Shown here: positions 17,843-26,382 of the stretch, one piece after another
Numbering within the stretch: position 1 is the first letter of the stretch
How the letters are laid out: the number at the start of each line of letters is the position of its first letter
Source of the DNA: JALQUL01 sp040382935
Lineage (GTDB): Bacteria > Pseudomonadota > Gammaproteobacteria > Burkholderiales > Burkholderiaceae_C
Reading direction: 5' to 3'
Assembly (NCBI GenBank): GCA_040382935.1
Contig: JBEIEP010000002.1
Location: 1 to 64,000 of the forward strand
Length of the DNA: 64,000 nt
Program-made: the position numbers and the translations under genes
Notes under the pieces: generated by a model
Seen by the model: the letters and a program-made list of their open reading frames with translations, nothing else
Databases searched by the model: none
Told to the model about the DNA's origin: nothing

Positions 17843-19369
17843 ATGAACTACGAACTGATCCACTCTGATTTAACGGCAGCAGCCCAATTTACCGGCGATC
17901 TACTCGTCGTTCTTACTGATCACGCCTATGTCTCCGGAAAAAACAAGCCGCGTTCAGCGGTTGAACGATTTTGGCAACGTGCCAGTGATCGCAATGCTCT
18001 AGGGTTCGCTGAACCTGGTCAGTTAACAGGGTTTTCTGTAGAGGGGTGTTTGCCCAACCACCTGGTGCTCAGCGCTGTGGGAGCAAATGCCAAACGGGAT
18101 GTTGGAAAAGCCCTTGGCCAGGCCATTGCTTATGCCAAAAGTGTAAAAGCCCAACGCGTCATGGTGTGTTTTTCAGCCCTGCAAACCCTGCATGAAGCTG
18201 ATCTCTCAGACGCGATTGCTTCGATTTCGGCGGGATTAAGCGTGTACACCGACACCAAGCCCAGCGCCAAAGACGCCACCGTCACCGAGGTGACCCTGGG
18301 CGTGACCGATGTTCAAGCCATGCGCGGCAGTTACAACCGCGCCATTGCTTTGGCCAGCGGGCTAGAGTTTTCGAAAAAATGGGCCAACCGCCCGGCCAAT
18401 CACGCCACCCCAAAGATGTTGGCTGAGGCGGCATTAAGTCTTGCCAAGTATAAAAATGTCGAATGCAAGGTTTTAACGCTGCCGCAGGTTAAGCGGCTCA
18501 AAATGGGTTGCTTTATCGGTGTGGCTCAGGGGTCACTCGAACCCTTGCAATTTATTGAACTTCGGTACCGCGGGGCCGGTGCCAAACAGGCCCCTACGGT
18601 ATTGGTGGGTAAAGGTATAACCTTTGACTCGGGAGGAATCTCTATAAAACCCGCAGCAGAAATGGACGAAATGAAGTTCGATATGTGCGGAGCCGCCAGC
18701 GTTCTGGGCGTATTTGCGGCGTTGGCCCGTTTGCAGCCCAAAATCGATGTCGTAGGGCTTATCCCGGCTTGCGAAAACTTGCCGGGGCCACAAGCGCTTA
18801 AGCCGGGCGATGTGCTCACTGCAATGGATGGGCAAACGGTTGAGGTGCTCAATACAGATGCGGAAGGGCGATTGATTTTGTGCGACGCACTGGTGTATGC
18901 CAAACGATTAAATCCAAGCGCCATCATCGACATTGCCACTTTGACGGGGGCTTGTGTTGTAGCGCTGGGGGGCGTGCGAAGTGGGCTGTTCTCAAATGAT
19001 GACAAACTGGCCAGTGCCTTGTTGGCAGCAGGCGAAGTCAGCAAGGACAGATGTTGGCGAATGCCATTGGATGATGCTTACGCAGCCGGGTTAAAGTCGA
19101 ATTTCGCAGATGTCGCCAATGTGAGTGGTAGAGCGGCTGGAGCGGTGACGGCTGCGAAGTTTTTGCAACGATTTGTCGGTGAATTGCCGTGGGCTCACTT
19201 GGATATCGCCGGAACCGCCTGGACCTCAGGGGCAAACAAAGGCTCCACCGGTCGACCCGTTCCACTCCTACTAAACTATCTGTTAGGGTTAGAGCCTGTC
19301 GGCGCACAAGGAACCCAAAAATCTTCAAACGGGTCTATAAAGATTAAGCGGCTTAGGGTTTCTGCGTGA
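17843..19369 (+). CDS. pepA: Leucyl aminopeptidase (cytosol aminopeptidase, M17)
   Basis: 508 aa. Hexameric two-metal exopeptidase removing N-terminal residues. The C-terminal catalytic domain carries VGKGITFDSGGISIKPA (Lys and Asp metal ligands, about residues 255-271), the MKFDMCGAASVLG segment and the signature NTDAEGRLILCDAL (about 337-350). E. coli PepA also binds DNA in site-specific recombination; that role cannot be judged here. The start MNYELIHSDL at 17843 is preferred over an upstream ATG at 17786 that overlaps the lptF promoter region. Divergent from lptF; overlaps holC by 4 bp. Confidence 0.95.
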   Translation: MNYELIHSDLTAAAQFTGDLLVVLTDHAYVSGKNKPRSAVERFWQRASDRNALGFAEPGQLTGFSVEGCLPNHLVLSAVGANAKRDVGKALGQAIAYAKSVKAQRVMVCFSALQTLHEADLSDAIASISAGLSVYTDTKPSAKDATVTEVTLGVTDVQAMRGSYNRAIALASGLEFSKKWANRPANHATPKMLAEAALSLAKYKNVECKVLTLPQVKRLKMGCFIGVAQGSLEPLQFIELRYRGAGAKQAPTVLVGKGITFDSGGISIKPAAEMDEMKFDMCGAASVLGVFAALARLQPKIDVVGLIPACENLPGPQALKPGDVLTAMDGQTVEVLNTDAEGRLILCDALVYAKRLNPSAIIDIATLTGACVVALGGVRSGLFSNDDKLASALLAAGEVSKDRCWRMPLDDAYAAGLKSNFADVANVSGRAAGAVTAAKFLQRFVGELPWAHLDIAGTAWTSGANKGSTGRPVPLLLNYLLGLEPVGAQGTQKSSNGSIKIKRLRVSA

Positions 19370-19815
19370 GAGAAGTCACTTTCTACTTCAACGTCGCAGA
19401 CCTCTTAGGGCACGCGTGCAATCTGATTCGTTCGGCACAGCGACGTGGTCGCGCCATTGTTGTTCTGGCTGAAAAAGGCTTGCTGGAGCAAGTCAGTGGC
19501 TCTCTATGGGGTAAGAGCCCCGAATCGTTTGTTCCGCATGGTTTGGACGGTGATACGACACCTACCGTTAGGTATTCGCAGGTCTTGTTGACATCCCGTC
19601 TGGACAGCGAAGTCAACTTAGAGATTGCCCCAGATGTGCTGCTGAATTTGCTTCCGGGCGTTCCAATGGGCTGTGAGCGTTTTGCTACGGTGTTGGAGGT
19701 AGTGGCTCAAGGTGATTTGCCACGCGAAAGTGGCAGGCAGCGTTGGAAAGCCTATTCGAATGAAGGATGGCGTATCAAAAAAAGTGATGTAGCAGACCAA
19801 AAAGCACCAATTTGA
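19366..19815 (+). CDS. holC: DNA polymerase III chi subunit
   Basis: 149 aa. Clamp-loader accessory protein that links the polymerase III holoenzyme to single-strand binding protein. The start REVTFYFNVAD and the segment ACNLIRSAQRRGRAIVVLAE fit the chi family, and LNLLPGVPMGCERFATVLEVV near the centre matches the conserved core. The start is GTG at 19366 inside the pepA stop (GTGA overlap), indicating translational coupling. The pepA-holC neighbourhood is common in proteobacteria, where valS often follows; valS is not here. Confidence 0.88.
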   Translation: MREVTFYFNVADLLGHACNLIRSAQRRGRAIVVLAEKGLLEQVSGSLWGKSPESFVPHGLDGDTTPTVRYSQVLLTSRLDSEVNLEIAPDVLLNLLPGVPMGCERFATVLEVVAQGDLPRESGRQRWKAYSNEGWRIKKSDVADQKAPI

Positions 19816-19831
19816 CTGTTAAATTTTTCGA

Positions 19832-19854
19832 ATTGGTAAGTTCCCTATTGGTAA
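19832..19854. repeat. Direct repeat ATTGGTAA x2 upstream of binding-protein gene
   Basis: ATTGGTAA occurs at 19832-19839 and 19847-19854, 15 bp apart start to start, in the 115-bp gap before the amino-acid binding protein. The distance, about 1.5 helical turns, could suit a regulator or be chance in AT-rich DNA. A TTGACT at 19812-19817 lies just upstream, without a convincing -10. Confidence 0.25.
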
Positions 19855-19930
19855 CCCTATTTTTTTCGGTTATTGTCTGCGCCGTTGAGGCAATTGCGCT
19901 TCTCAACTTCTTATTTACTGGAGTAACTTT

Positions 19931-21073
19931 ATGCAAATGAAATTGAAATTGACCCTTGTGGCTTCGATGGCAGCTTTTGCCGGTGCGGTAGCAGCACAAG
20001 ATGTGGTTGTGAGGATTGGTCACGTTGCCCCTACCTCTGGTGGCATTGCTCACCTGGGCAAAGACAATGAAAACGGTGCCCGTATGGCCATTGACGAACT
20101 CAATGCCAAAGGTGTTGTGATCGGTGGTAAAAAGGTTAAGCTGGTACTCGTTCCTGAAGACGACGCCGCCGATCCAAAACAAGGTACCGCAGTAGCCCAG
20201 AAATTGGCTGATATGAAAGTAGCTGGCGTTATCGGTCACTTGAATTCCGGTACTTCCATCCCTGCCTCCAAGATTTACAGCGATGCCGGTATTCCACAAA
20301 TTTCCCCATCTGCCACCAACCCTAAATTTACCCGTAATGGATACAAAACAGCATTCCGCGTGGTTGCTGATGACGTTCATTTGGGTGGGACACTGGGTCG
20401 CTATGCAGTGACTAACTTGAAAGGCAAGTCCATCGCAGTGATTGATGATCGTACCGCTTACGGTCAAGGCGTGGCCGACGAGTTTGAGAAGGCTGTCAAA
20501 GCCAAAGGCGGCACTATTGTTGGTCGTGAGTTCACGACAGACAAAGCCACCGACTTCACCCCTATTTTGACCACACTGAAAGGCAAAAAGCCTGACGTCG
20601 TGTTCTTTGGTGGTATGGACGCAGTGGCCGGCCCAATGTTGCGCCAAATGAAGAGCTTGGGCATCAACGCCAAGTTCATGGGTGGCGATGGTATTTGTTC
20701 CGCTGAGTTGGCCAAGTTGGCTGGCGACGCCATGGCAGACGGCCAAGTCGTTTGTGCTGAGGCTGGTGGTGTTGCAGGCGGAGGAAAAAAGGACTTGGAC
20801 GCGTTCAAAGCTAGGTTCAAAGCCAAATTCAATGCTGACGTTCAAGTTTATGCACCTTATGTGTACGATGCTTTGAACGTGATGGTCGCTGCGATGGTGA
20901 AGGCCGGTTCGGCTGACCCTGCCAAGTACCTGCCAGTGTTGGCCAAGACCTCCGGTCACAAGGGCGTTACAGGCAACATCAGCTTTGATGAAAAAGGCGA
21001 CGTGAAAAACGGTGCCCTGACGCTGTACACCTACAAAGGTGGCAAGCGCGATGAGATCGCTGTGGTACGTTAA
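19931..21073 (+). CDS. Branched-chain amino-acid ABC transporter substrate-binding protein
   Basis: 380 aa. Periplasmic binding protein of the LivJ/LivK type (type I fold). A clear signal peptide (MKLKLTLVASMAAFAGAVAA) is cut before QDVVVRIGHVAP. The ligand-binding segments GTSIPASKIYSDAGIPQISPS and DDRTAYGQGVADEF are present. GGAG precedes the ATG. It stands alone: no permease or ATPase genes follow, and a strong terminator comes 32 bp later, so it must work with a transporter coded elsewhere or act as a sensor. Ligand could be Leu/Ile/Val or another small amide or aromatic compound. Confidence 0.9.
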   Translation: MQMKLKLTLVASMAAFAGAVAAQDVVVRIGHVAPTSGGIAHLGKDNENGARMAIDELNAKGVVIGGKKVKLVLVPEDDAADPKQGTAVAQKLADMKVAGVIGHLNSGTSIPASKIYSDAGIPQISPSATNPKFTRNGYKTAFRVVADDVHLGGTLGRYAVTNLKGKSIAVIDDRTAYGQGVADEFEKAVKAKGGTIVGREFTTDKATDFTPILTTLKGKKPDVVFFGGMDAVAGPMLRQMKSLGINAKFMGGDGICSAELAKLAGDAMADGQVVCAEAGGVAGGGKKDLDAFKARFKAKFNADVQVYAPYVYDALNVMVAAMVKAGSADPAKYLPVLAKTSGHKGVTGNISFDEKGDVKNGALTLYTYKGGKRDEIAVVR

Positions 21074-21105
21074 TCATTGCTGCAACGCTGCCTGCGTTGC
21101 ATAAG

Positions 21106-21133
21106 AAAAAGCCGCCTTCGGGCGGCTTTTTTT
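21106..21133 (+). terminator. Rho-independent terminator after binding-protein gene
   Basis: Stem AAAAAGCCGCC / GGCGGCTTTTT with a TTCG tetraloop, an especially stable loop, followed by further T residues. Textbook intrinsic terminator. Confidence 0.93.
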
Positions 21134-21204
21134 ATTCTCGCAAGCCCCGGCGGATCGAATCAGTTTAATCAACGCCTGCGATGCGGTTAGAATCTTGCCC
21201 TACT

Positions 21205-21295
21205 GGAACGGTGGATGAGTGGTTTAAGTCGCACGCCTGGAAAGCGTGTGAGGGTTCATAGCCCTCCGCGGGTTCGAATCCCGCCTGTTCCGCCA
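21205..21295 (+). tRNA. tRNA-Ser (anticodon GGA)
   Basis: 91-nt class II tRNA. The acceptor stem GGAACGG pairs with CTGTTCC (one G-T pair), followed by discriminator G and an encoded CCA (21293-21295). The anticodon arm is CACGC-CTGGAAA-GCGTG with anticodon GGA at 21239-21241, reading UCC and UCU. The long variable arm characteristic of serine tRNAs (GAGGGTTCATAGCCCTC) and the T arm GCGGGTTCGAATCCCGC are complete. Confidence 0.97.
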
Positions 21296-21313
21296 GTTAA
21301 GCATTGCAACTGA

Positions 21314-21344
21314 TTGTGGTGTGTTCTTTTGCACATGCTATAAT
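21314..21344 (+). promoter_or_regulatory. Promoter of rpsB
   Basis: An extended -10 (TGCTATAAT, hexamer at 21339-21344) with a weaker TTGTGG at 21314-21319 (19-bp spacing). Transcription would start near 21351, giving a leader of about 190 nt before rpsB. In E. coli the rpsB leader mediates autoregulation by S2; I could not define the equivalent structure here. Confidence 0.6.
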
Positions 21345-21540
21345 CAGAGGCTTTTGTTATGAGTTGTCGTCCTTGGGGTTTGCTGCCTCTATGGGGTGAT
21401 AATAAGAAGTAAAAGTCAATCGCAAACCAGCGCAAATAAGGTGGCGAATTTTGGGTGTTGCTGTTCTCCCGTAAGGGTAGTCGGCCAACCTGACACATCG
21501 TTGCGTGCTGGATTTAAGAACCAACCTTTAGGAATTATTT

Positions 21541-22296
21541 ATGTCCGTAACTATGCGTGAAATGTTGGAAGCCGGCGTCCATTTTGGGCATCAAACGCGC
21601 TTCTGGAATCCCAAAATGGCACCGTTCATTTTTGGGCATCGCAACAAAATCCACATCGTCAACCTTGAAAAAACGTTGCCAATGTTTCAGGACGCGATGA
21701 AGTATGCCAAGCAGTTGTCTGCCAATCGCGGCACCATCTTGATGGTCGGTACCAAGCGCCAAGCTCGCGATATCGTCGCCAAAGAAGCCCAACGCGCCGG
21801 TGTCCCGTATGTGGACCAGCGTTGGCTGGGTGGCATGTTGACCAACTTTAAAACGGTCAAGGCATCGCTCAAACGACTAAAAGATATGAAAGTCCAGCAA
21901 GAAGCTGGGCTGGAATCTATGAGCAAAAAAGAACAGCTCACTTTTCAGCGTGAACTGGACAAACTGCAAAAAGATATTGGCGGTATCGGCGAGATGACCG
22001 CCTTGCCCGATGCGATTTTCGTGATTGACGTGGGCTTTCATAAAATCGCCATTGCTGAGGCGCGTAAGTTGGGCATCCCTCTGATTGGTGTGGTTGATAC
22101 CAACCATTCACCCGAAGGCATTGACTACGTGATTCCTGGAAATGACGACTCTGCTAAAGCGGTGGCTCTTTACGCTGCTGGTATCGCCGATGCGATTTTA
22201 GAAGGGCGTGCAAACGCTGTCTCTGACGTGGTACGGGCCGTTACCGCCGAAGGCGATGACGAGTTTGTTGAAGTCGAAGACGGAGAACCCGCTTAG
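21541..22296 (+). CDS. rpsB: 30S ribosomal protein S2
   Basis: 251 aa. Small-subunit ribosomal protein that joins late near the mRNA exit side and is needed for S1 binding. Conserved segments MREMLEAGVHFGHQTRFWNPKM at the N-terminus (quoted in part), FVDQRWLGGMLTNFKT-like YVDQRWLGGMLTN (about residues 90-102) and GVVDTNHSPEGIDYVIPGNDD (about 183-203) match the family. The C-terminus is acidic. First gene of the rpsB-tsf pair; an intrinsic terminator in the gap before tsf probably reduces read-through. Confidence 0.97.
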   Translation: MSVTMREMLEAGVHFGHQTRFWNPKMAPFIFGHRNKIHIVNLEKTLPMFQDAMKYAKQLSANRGTILMVGTKRQARDIVAKEAQRAGVPYVDQRWLGGMLTNFKTVKASLKRLKDMKVQQEAGLESMSKKEQLTFQRELDKLQKDIGGIGEMTALPDAIFVIDVGFHKIAIAEARKLGIPLIGVVDTNHSPEGIDYVIPGNDDSAKAVALYAAGIADAILEGRANAVSDVVRAVTAEGDDEFVEVEDGEPA

Positions 22297-22325
22297 TTGC
22301 CGGTACCGGCCCTTACCGGACGAGG

Positions 22326-22352
22326 AAAAAGGGCTTTATTGGCCCTTTTTTT
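22326..22352 (+). terminator. Intrinsic terminator/attenuator between rpsB and tsf
   Basis: Stem AAAAAGGGC / GCCCTTTTT with loop TTTATTG and a T run. It lies between rpsB and tsf, where partial termination would set a higher level of S2 than of EF-Ts transcripts. A weaker GC-rich inverted pair (CCGGTA...TACCGG) precedes it. Confidence 0.75.
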
Positions 22353-22384
22353 GTATTTATAGATTTTGATTTTGGAGAATTTAC

Positions 22385-23305
22385 ATGGCTGCAATTACCG
22401 CTTCAATGGTCGCTGAACTACGCGCAAAGACCGATGCCCCCATGATGGAGTGCAAACGAGCACTTACCGAGGCCGATGGCAATATGGACAAAGCCGAGGA
22501 ATTGCTGCGGGTCAAGTTGGGTAGCAAAGCGTCCAAAGCATCGACTAGGGTTACCGCAGAAGGCGTGATTGTCGCGTCCGTCAATGGATTGACAGGTGCC
22601 TTGTTAGAAGTCAACTGTGAAACCGATTTTGTGACCAAAAACGACAGCTTTTTGGCGTTGGCGCAGGGCGCAGCAGATCTGATTGCAAAAAGCAACCCAG
22701 TGTCGGTTGAAGCGCTGGGCGCCCTACCTTTTGCCTTGGACGGATTTGGACCCACGTTAGAGGACGTGCGAAAAGGCCTAATCGGCAAAATTGGTGAGAA
22801 CATGTCGTTCCGCAGGTTTAAGCGTTTTGACAATGGAAGCACTCTTGCGACCTATTTGCACGGGACGCGAATTGGTGTGGTCGTCGAGTTTGACGGGGAC
22901 ATGGTTGCGGCAAGGGATACGGCCATGCATATTGCTGCCATGAAGCCAGTTGCACTAACCAGTGCTGACGTGCCAGCCGATCTGGTCGCAAAGGAGCGTT
23001 CGGTCGCTACAGCCAAAGCCGCTGAAGATGCGCAAACAGCCATTGCGGCTGGTAAAGCCGTGCAATCCGATGAGATCGTTGCTAAGCGGATAGAAGGTGC
23101 AGTGCAAAAATTCCTTAAAGAGTCTTCACTTTACAACCAGCCATTTGTTAAAAATGACAAACAAACAGTGGAGCAGATGCTAAAGGCCGCAGGCACTTCC
23201 GTTAAGGCGTTTACCCTCTACATTGTGGGCGAGGGTATCGAGCGACGTGTAGATGATTTTGCCGCTGAAGTGGCCGCTCAGGTCGCTGCCGCAAAGCAAT
23301 CTTGA
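22385..23305 (+). CDS. tsf: Elongation factor Ts
   Basis: 306 aa. Guanine-nucleotide exchange factor for EF-Tu. The N-terminal UBA-like domain (LRAKTDAPMMECKRALTEA) and the TDFV exchange motif (CETDFVTKNDSF, about residues 79-90) are intact, as is the coiled-coil region near residues 200-230. Length is slightly above the common 280-300 aa. TTGGAG precedes the ATG at good distance. It follows rpsB and precedes pyrH, frr and uppS, the conserved proteobacterial order. Confidence 0.97.
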   Translation: MAAITASMVAELRAKTDAPMMECKRALTEADGNMDKAEELLRVKLGSKASKASTRVTAEGVIVASVNGLTGALLEVNCETDFVTKNDSFLALAQGAADLIAKSNPVSVEALGALPFALDGFGPTLEDVRKGLIGKIGENMSFRRFKRFDNGSTLATYLHGTRIGVVVEFDGDMVAARDTAMHIAAMKPVALTSADVPADLVAKERSVATAKAAEDAQTAIAAGKAVQSDEIVAKRIEGAVQKFLKESSLYNQPFVKNDKQTVEQMLKAAGTSVKAFTLYIVGEGIERRVDDFAAEVAAQVAAAKQS

Positions 23306-23435
23306 TTGGGTCGAACCCCGACGAAGGTTAACTGTACGTGCGCAGCGTTTGGGTTGACTGCCATCGGCTTGCCATTGAAAATCAATGGGTTGGGTATTAT
23401 GTAGAGTTCACGTTATCGCCACACGGAGTGTCATC

Positions 23436-24158
23436 ATGGTCATGCCAACGCCTTTGCATAAACGAATCTTGTTAAAGCTTTCTGGGGAAGCCCTGATGGG
23501 CGATGACGCGTTTGGCATCAATCGGGCCACGATTGTTCGCATGGTTGACGAAGTCGCAGAAGTCACCCGCCTGGGCGTACAAGTGGCCGTCGTTATTGGT
23601 GGTGGCAATATCTTTCGCGGGGTTGCAGGTGGTTCAGTCGGCATGGACCGGGCCACAGCAGACTATATGGGGATGCTTGCTACCGTAATGAATGCGCTGG
23701 CGCTGGCCGATACGATGGACAAGGCAGGTTTGACGGCGCGTGTGATGTCGGCGATTGCGATAGAACAGGTGGTTGAACCTTATGTGCGTCCCAAAGCGCT
23801 ACAGTACCTTGAAGAAGGCAAAGTGGTGGTTTTTGCGGCAGGCACTGGCAATCCGTTTTTTACCACCGACACGGCCGCGGCTTTGCGAGGTGCCGAGATT
23901 GGGGCGGAGGTGGTACTGAAAGCTACAAAAGTGGATGGTGTGTACACGGCCGATCCGAAAAAAGACCCTACAGCGACCCGCTATAGCCAACTTAGTTTTG
24001 ACGAAGCCATATCAAAAAACCTGGGCATTATGGATGCAACCGCTTTTGCCTTGTGTCGCGACCAAAAGCTGCCGATTAAGGTTTTTTCAATTTTCAAGGC
24101 TGGCGCGCTCAAACGAGTCGTCATGGGCGAAGACGAGGGGACTTTGGTTCACGCCTGA
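23436..24158 (+). CDS. pyrH: Uridylate kinase
   Basis: 240 aa. Hexameric bacterial UMP kinase making UDP, distinct from eukaryotic NMP kinases; the family is inhibited by UTP and activated by GTP. Motifs KLSGEALMGDD (about residues 13-23), VVIGGGNIFRG (about 51-61) and the C-terminal GIMDATAFALCRD (about 194-206) are present. Of two close ATGs, 23436 has GGAG 7 bp upstream and is chosen over 23442; the longer frame from 23385 starts in non-coding DNA. A TATTAT at 23395-23400 could be part of an internal promoter. Confidence 0.96.
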   Translation: MVMPTPLHKRILLKLSGEALMGDDAFGINRATIVRMVDEVAEVTRLGVQVAVVIGGGNIFRGVAGGSVGMDRATADYMGMLATVMNALALADTMDKAGLTARVMSAIAIEQVVEPYVRPKALQYLEEGKVVVFAAGTGNPFFTTDTAAALRGAEIGAEVVLKATKVDGVYTADPKKDPTATRYSQLSFDEAISKNLGIMDATAFALCRDQKLPIKVFSIFKAGALKRVVMGEDEGTLVHA

Positions 24159-24203
24159 AATGGACCAGCCACTATTGCCTATTGCATTCGGAGAGGTATT
24201 ACG

Positions 24204-24764
24204 ATGACGCCAACTGATATCAAGTCCCAGCTAGAACAAAAAATGGGGCAAACCATTGAGGCTTTTAGAAACAGCCTTACGCGCGTACGAACAGGGCGCG
24301 CCAACCCCGCCTTGCTGGACACGGTTCAGGTGGACTATTACGGCTCCATGTTACCTATCAGCCAAGTGGCCAATGTGTCCCTGATCGACGCCCGTACCAT
24401 CAGTATTCAGCCGTGGGAAAAGCAAATGGGGGCCAAGATTGAGAAGGCCATTCGCGAGAGCGATCTGGGTTTAAACCCCTCGTCCATGGGGGAGTTGATT
24501 CGTGTGCCCATGCCACCTATGACCGAGGAGCGTCGCAAGGAGTTGACCAAGGTTGTCAAGCACGAAGGCGAGGGTGCAAAAATTGCTATTCGCAATTTGC
24601 GCCGTGATGCCAATGAGCAAGTGAAAAAGCTAGTCAAAGACAAGGCTGCTTCTGAGGACGATCAAAAGCGATCTGAGGCCGACATTCAAAAACTGACCGA
24701 CAAATACATTGCGACGGTGGACCAACTGGTGCAGACCAAAGAGCAGGACATACTTGCTGTATAA
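24204..24764 (+). CDS. frr: Ribosome recycling factor
   Basis: 186 aa. Splits post-termination ribosomes together with EF-G. The three-helix bundle domain and conserved segments (RTGRANPALLDTVQVDYYG, about residues 29-47, and IRVPMPPMTEERRKEL, about 99-114) match RRF closely, at exactly the usual length. GGAGAGGT precedes the start. Continues the pyrH-frr-uppS order. Confidence 0.97.
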   Translation: MTPTDIKSQLEQKMGQTIEAFRNSLTRVRTGRANPALLDTVQVDYYGSMLPISQVANVSLIDARTISIQPWEKQMGAKIEKAIRESDLGLNPSSMGELIRVPMPPMTEERRKELTKVVKHEGEGAKIAIRNLRRDANEQVKKLVKDKAASEDDQKRSEADIQKLTDKYIATVDQLVQTKEQDILAV

Positions 24765-24787
24765 ATACTTACTCTGGCTGCAACTAA

Positions 24788-25522
24788 ATGGCTCATCAGT
24801 CAGATAAGGTGCCTCATCACATTGCCGTTGTCATGGATGGAAACGGTCGATGGGCGACCCAAAGATTTTTGCCGCGAGCGGCGGGACATAGGCAAGGCTT
24901 AGAGTCTCTGCGGCGGTGCATCAAGCATTGCACGCACAGAGGAGTCGGCGCATTGACAGTGTTTGCGTTTTCCTCGGAAAATTGGCAACGTCCGGCGGAT
25001 GAAGTAAACACCCTCATGGAGCTGTTGCTGATGGCCCTTGGGCGAGAGGTCGCACAGTTTCATAAAGAGGGTATCAAAATTAAATTTTTGGGAGATGCCA
25101 AATCGCTGTCTAAGCCGATTCAGCATTCGATCTCCAAAGCCGAGACCCTCACTGAAGGAAATAGCCAATTTTTGCTTAATATTTGCTTCAACTACGGCGG
25201 GCAATGGGATGTCCTGCAAGCCGTCAAACACTTGGTTGAAACCGGACAAGCTCTAACCGCCGAGGCACTTGAAGGGGCGTTGGCAACGGCCCATTGTGGC
25301 AATCCCGATCTCATCATTCGAACGGGCGGGGAACTCAGACTCAGTAACTTTCTGCTTTGGCAGGCTGCTTATGCAGAGCTGTTTTTTACCGAAAGCCTAT
25401 GGCCGGATTTTGATGAAAGTGAGCTGGATACGGCCATCGCAGCGTATCAACAGCGCCAACGACGTTTTGGAAAAACATCCGAGCAGGTGAGTAAGACAAA
25501 CACCCTTGCCGAGAACCTCTAA
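24788..25522 (+). CDS. uppS: Undecaprenyl diphosphate synthase
   Basis: 244 aa. cis-Prenyltransferase making the C55 lipid carrier for peptidoglycan and O-antigen. The catalytic aspartate is in VVMDGNGRWATQR (about residues 15-27); FAFSSENWQRP (about 60-70) and the C-terminal RTGGELRLSNFLLWQAAYAE are hallmark motifs. Cytoplasmic, membrane-associated. It is followed 8 bp later by cdsA and then dxr, so prenyl precursor, carrier and phospholipid synthesis are grouped in one run. Confidence 0.96.
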   Translation: MAHQSDKVPHHIAVVMDGNGRWATQRFLPRAAGHRQGLESLRRCIKHCTHRGVGALTVFAFSSENWQRPADEVNTLMELLLMALGREVAQFHKEGIKIKFLGDAKSLSKPIQHSISKAETLTEGNSQFLLNICFNYGGQWDVLQAVKHLVETGQALTAEALEGALATAHCGNPDLIIRTGGELRLSNFLLWQAAYAELFFTESLWPDFDESELDTAIAAYQQRQRRFGKTSEQVSKTNTLAENL

Positions 25523-25530
25523 AGGCACAC

Positions 25531-26382
25531 ATGCTAGGACAAAGAATTCTGACGGCCTTGGTATTGCTTGCCATTTTCATACCCTTGGTGTTGACCCAGT
25601 CACCACTGCCGTTTGGTTGGCTGGCGGTTGTTCTATTGTCTACGGCGATGTGGGAGTGGTCTCGTCTGAACGGCCTCAGTGCAAACGTATCGCTTGCATC
25701 GGGCATCACTTTTTTTGTCATTTGCAGCCTCACTCTGGTGACGGTCGACCTCAACGTTGTGCCCGTGGTGCTCTGGTGGGCGACTACGCTGGTCTGGACC
25801 GGCGGGGGTATCTGGATGCTGGCCCGGGGAATAACGCATTGGGGTCAATTGCCAAAGACCTTGAGGTGGGTGCTGGGTTTTGTGCTTTTGTACGTGGCCT
25901 GGTTGGCGGTTGTAAGGGCGCGAATGCTCGGAGTGCCTTACCTGTTTTCAGTACTTGTCTTGGTGTGGGCTGCCGACAGTGGAGCGTACTTTGCGGGCAA
26001 GGCCTTGGGCATGCGTCTGTTTGATCGGCGCTTAGCGCCGACTATCAGTCCTGGGAAAACATGGGAGGGCGTATTGGGTGGCTGGATGCTTGTGCTGGTG
26101 GTGGGGACGCTTTGGTGGCACTTGAGCCCAAGCACACCTGGCGAGACGCATTTGTACACCTCTTTAATGCAAAAAGGTGTTGTTCTGTGGGTTGTGGCAC
26201 TCGCGTTTTTGGTGGCGCTTAGCGTAGTGGGCGACCTGGTAGAGTCCATGGTGAAGCGCGTTGCTGGCGTTAAGGATTCCAGTGATCTGCTTCCGGGACA
26301 TGGCGGCGTACTGGATAGAGTGGATGCCTTGCTGCCCACGGTGCCAGCAGCGCTTGGTTTGTCGCTCGGGTTGCTGTTATGA
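25531..26382 (+). CDS. cdsA: Phosphatidate cytidylyltransferase
   Basis: 283 aa. Makes CDP-diacylglycerol from phosphatidic acid and CTP, the branch point of phospholipid synthesis. It is a polytopic inner-membrane protein with about seven to eight hydrophobic helices. The CDP-alcohol synthase signature spans about residues 238-266: MVKRVAGVKDSSD followed by LLPGHGGVLDRVDAL, with the metal-binding acidic residues intact. Overlaps dxr by 4 bp (ATGA). Confidence 0.95.
   Translation: MLGQRILTALVLLAIFIPLVLTQSPLPFGWLAVVLLSTAMWEWSRLNGLSANVSLASGITFFVICSLTLVTVDLNVVPVVLWWATTLVWTGGGIWMLARGITHWGQLPKTLRWVLGFVLLYVAWLAVVRARMLGVPYLFSVLVLVWAADSGAYFAGKALGMRLFDRRLAPTISPGKTWEGVLGGWMLVLVVGTLWWHLSPSTPGETHLYTSLMQKGVVLWVVALAFLVALSVVGDLVESMVKRVAGVKDSSDLLPGHGGVLDRVDALLPTVPAALGLSLGLLL

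Noticed and set aside
19775..20959. Long minus-strand open frame of 394 codons
   Set aside because: It lies opposite the clearly coding binding-protein gene, is rich in His/Gly/Thr as antisense frames often are, and matches nothing recognisable.
21256..21498. 80-residue minus-strand open frame opposite the tRNA and rpsB leader
   Set aside because: Its C-terminal GGIRTRGGL is the usual artefact of translating the antisense of a tRNA-Ser; no ribosome site or family likeness.
23369..23400. Separate pyrH promoter (TTGCCA and TATTAT)
   Set aside because: Spacing is 20 bp and the nearer TTGAAA is only 14 bp away; only the -10-like patch is mentioned, in the pyrH entry.
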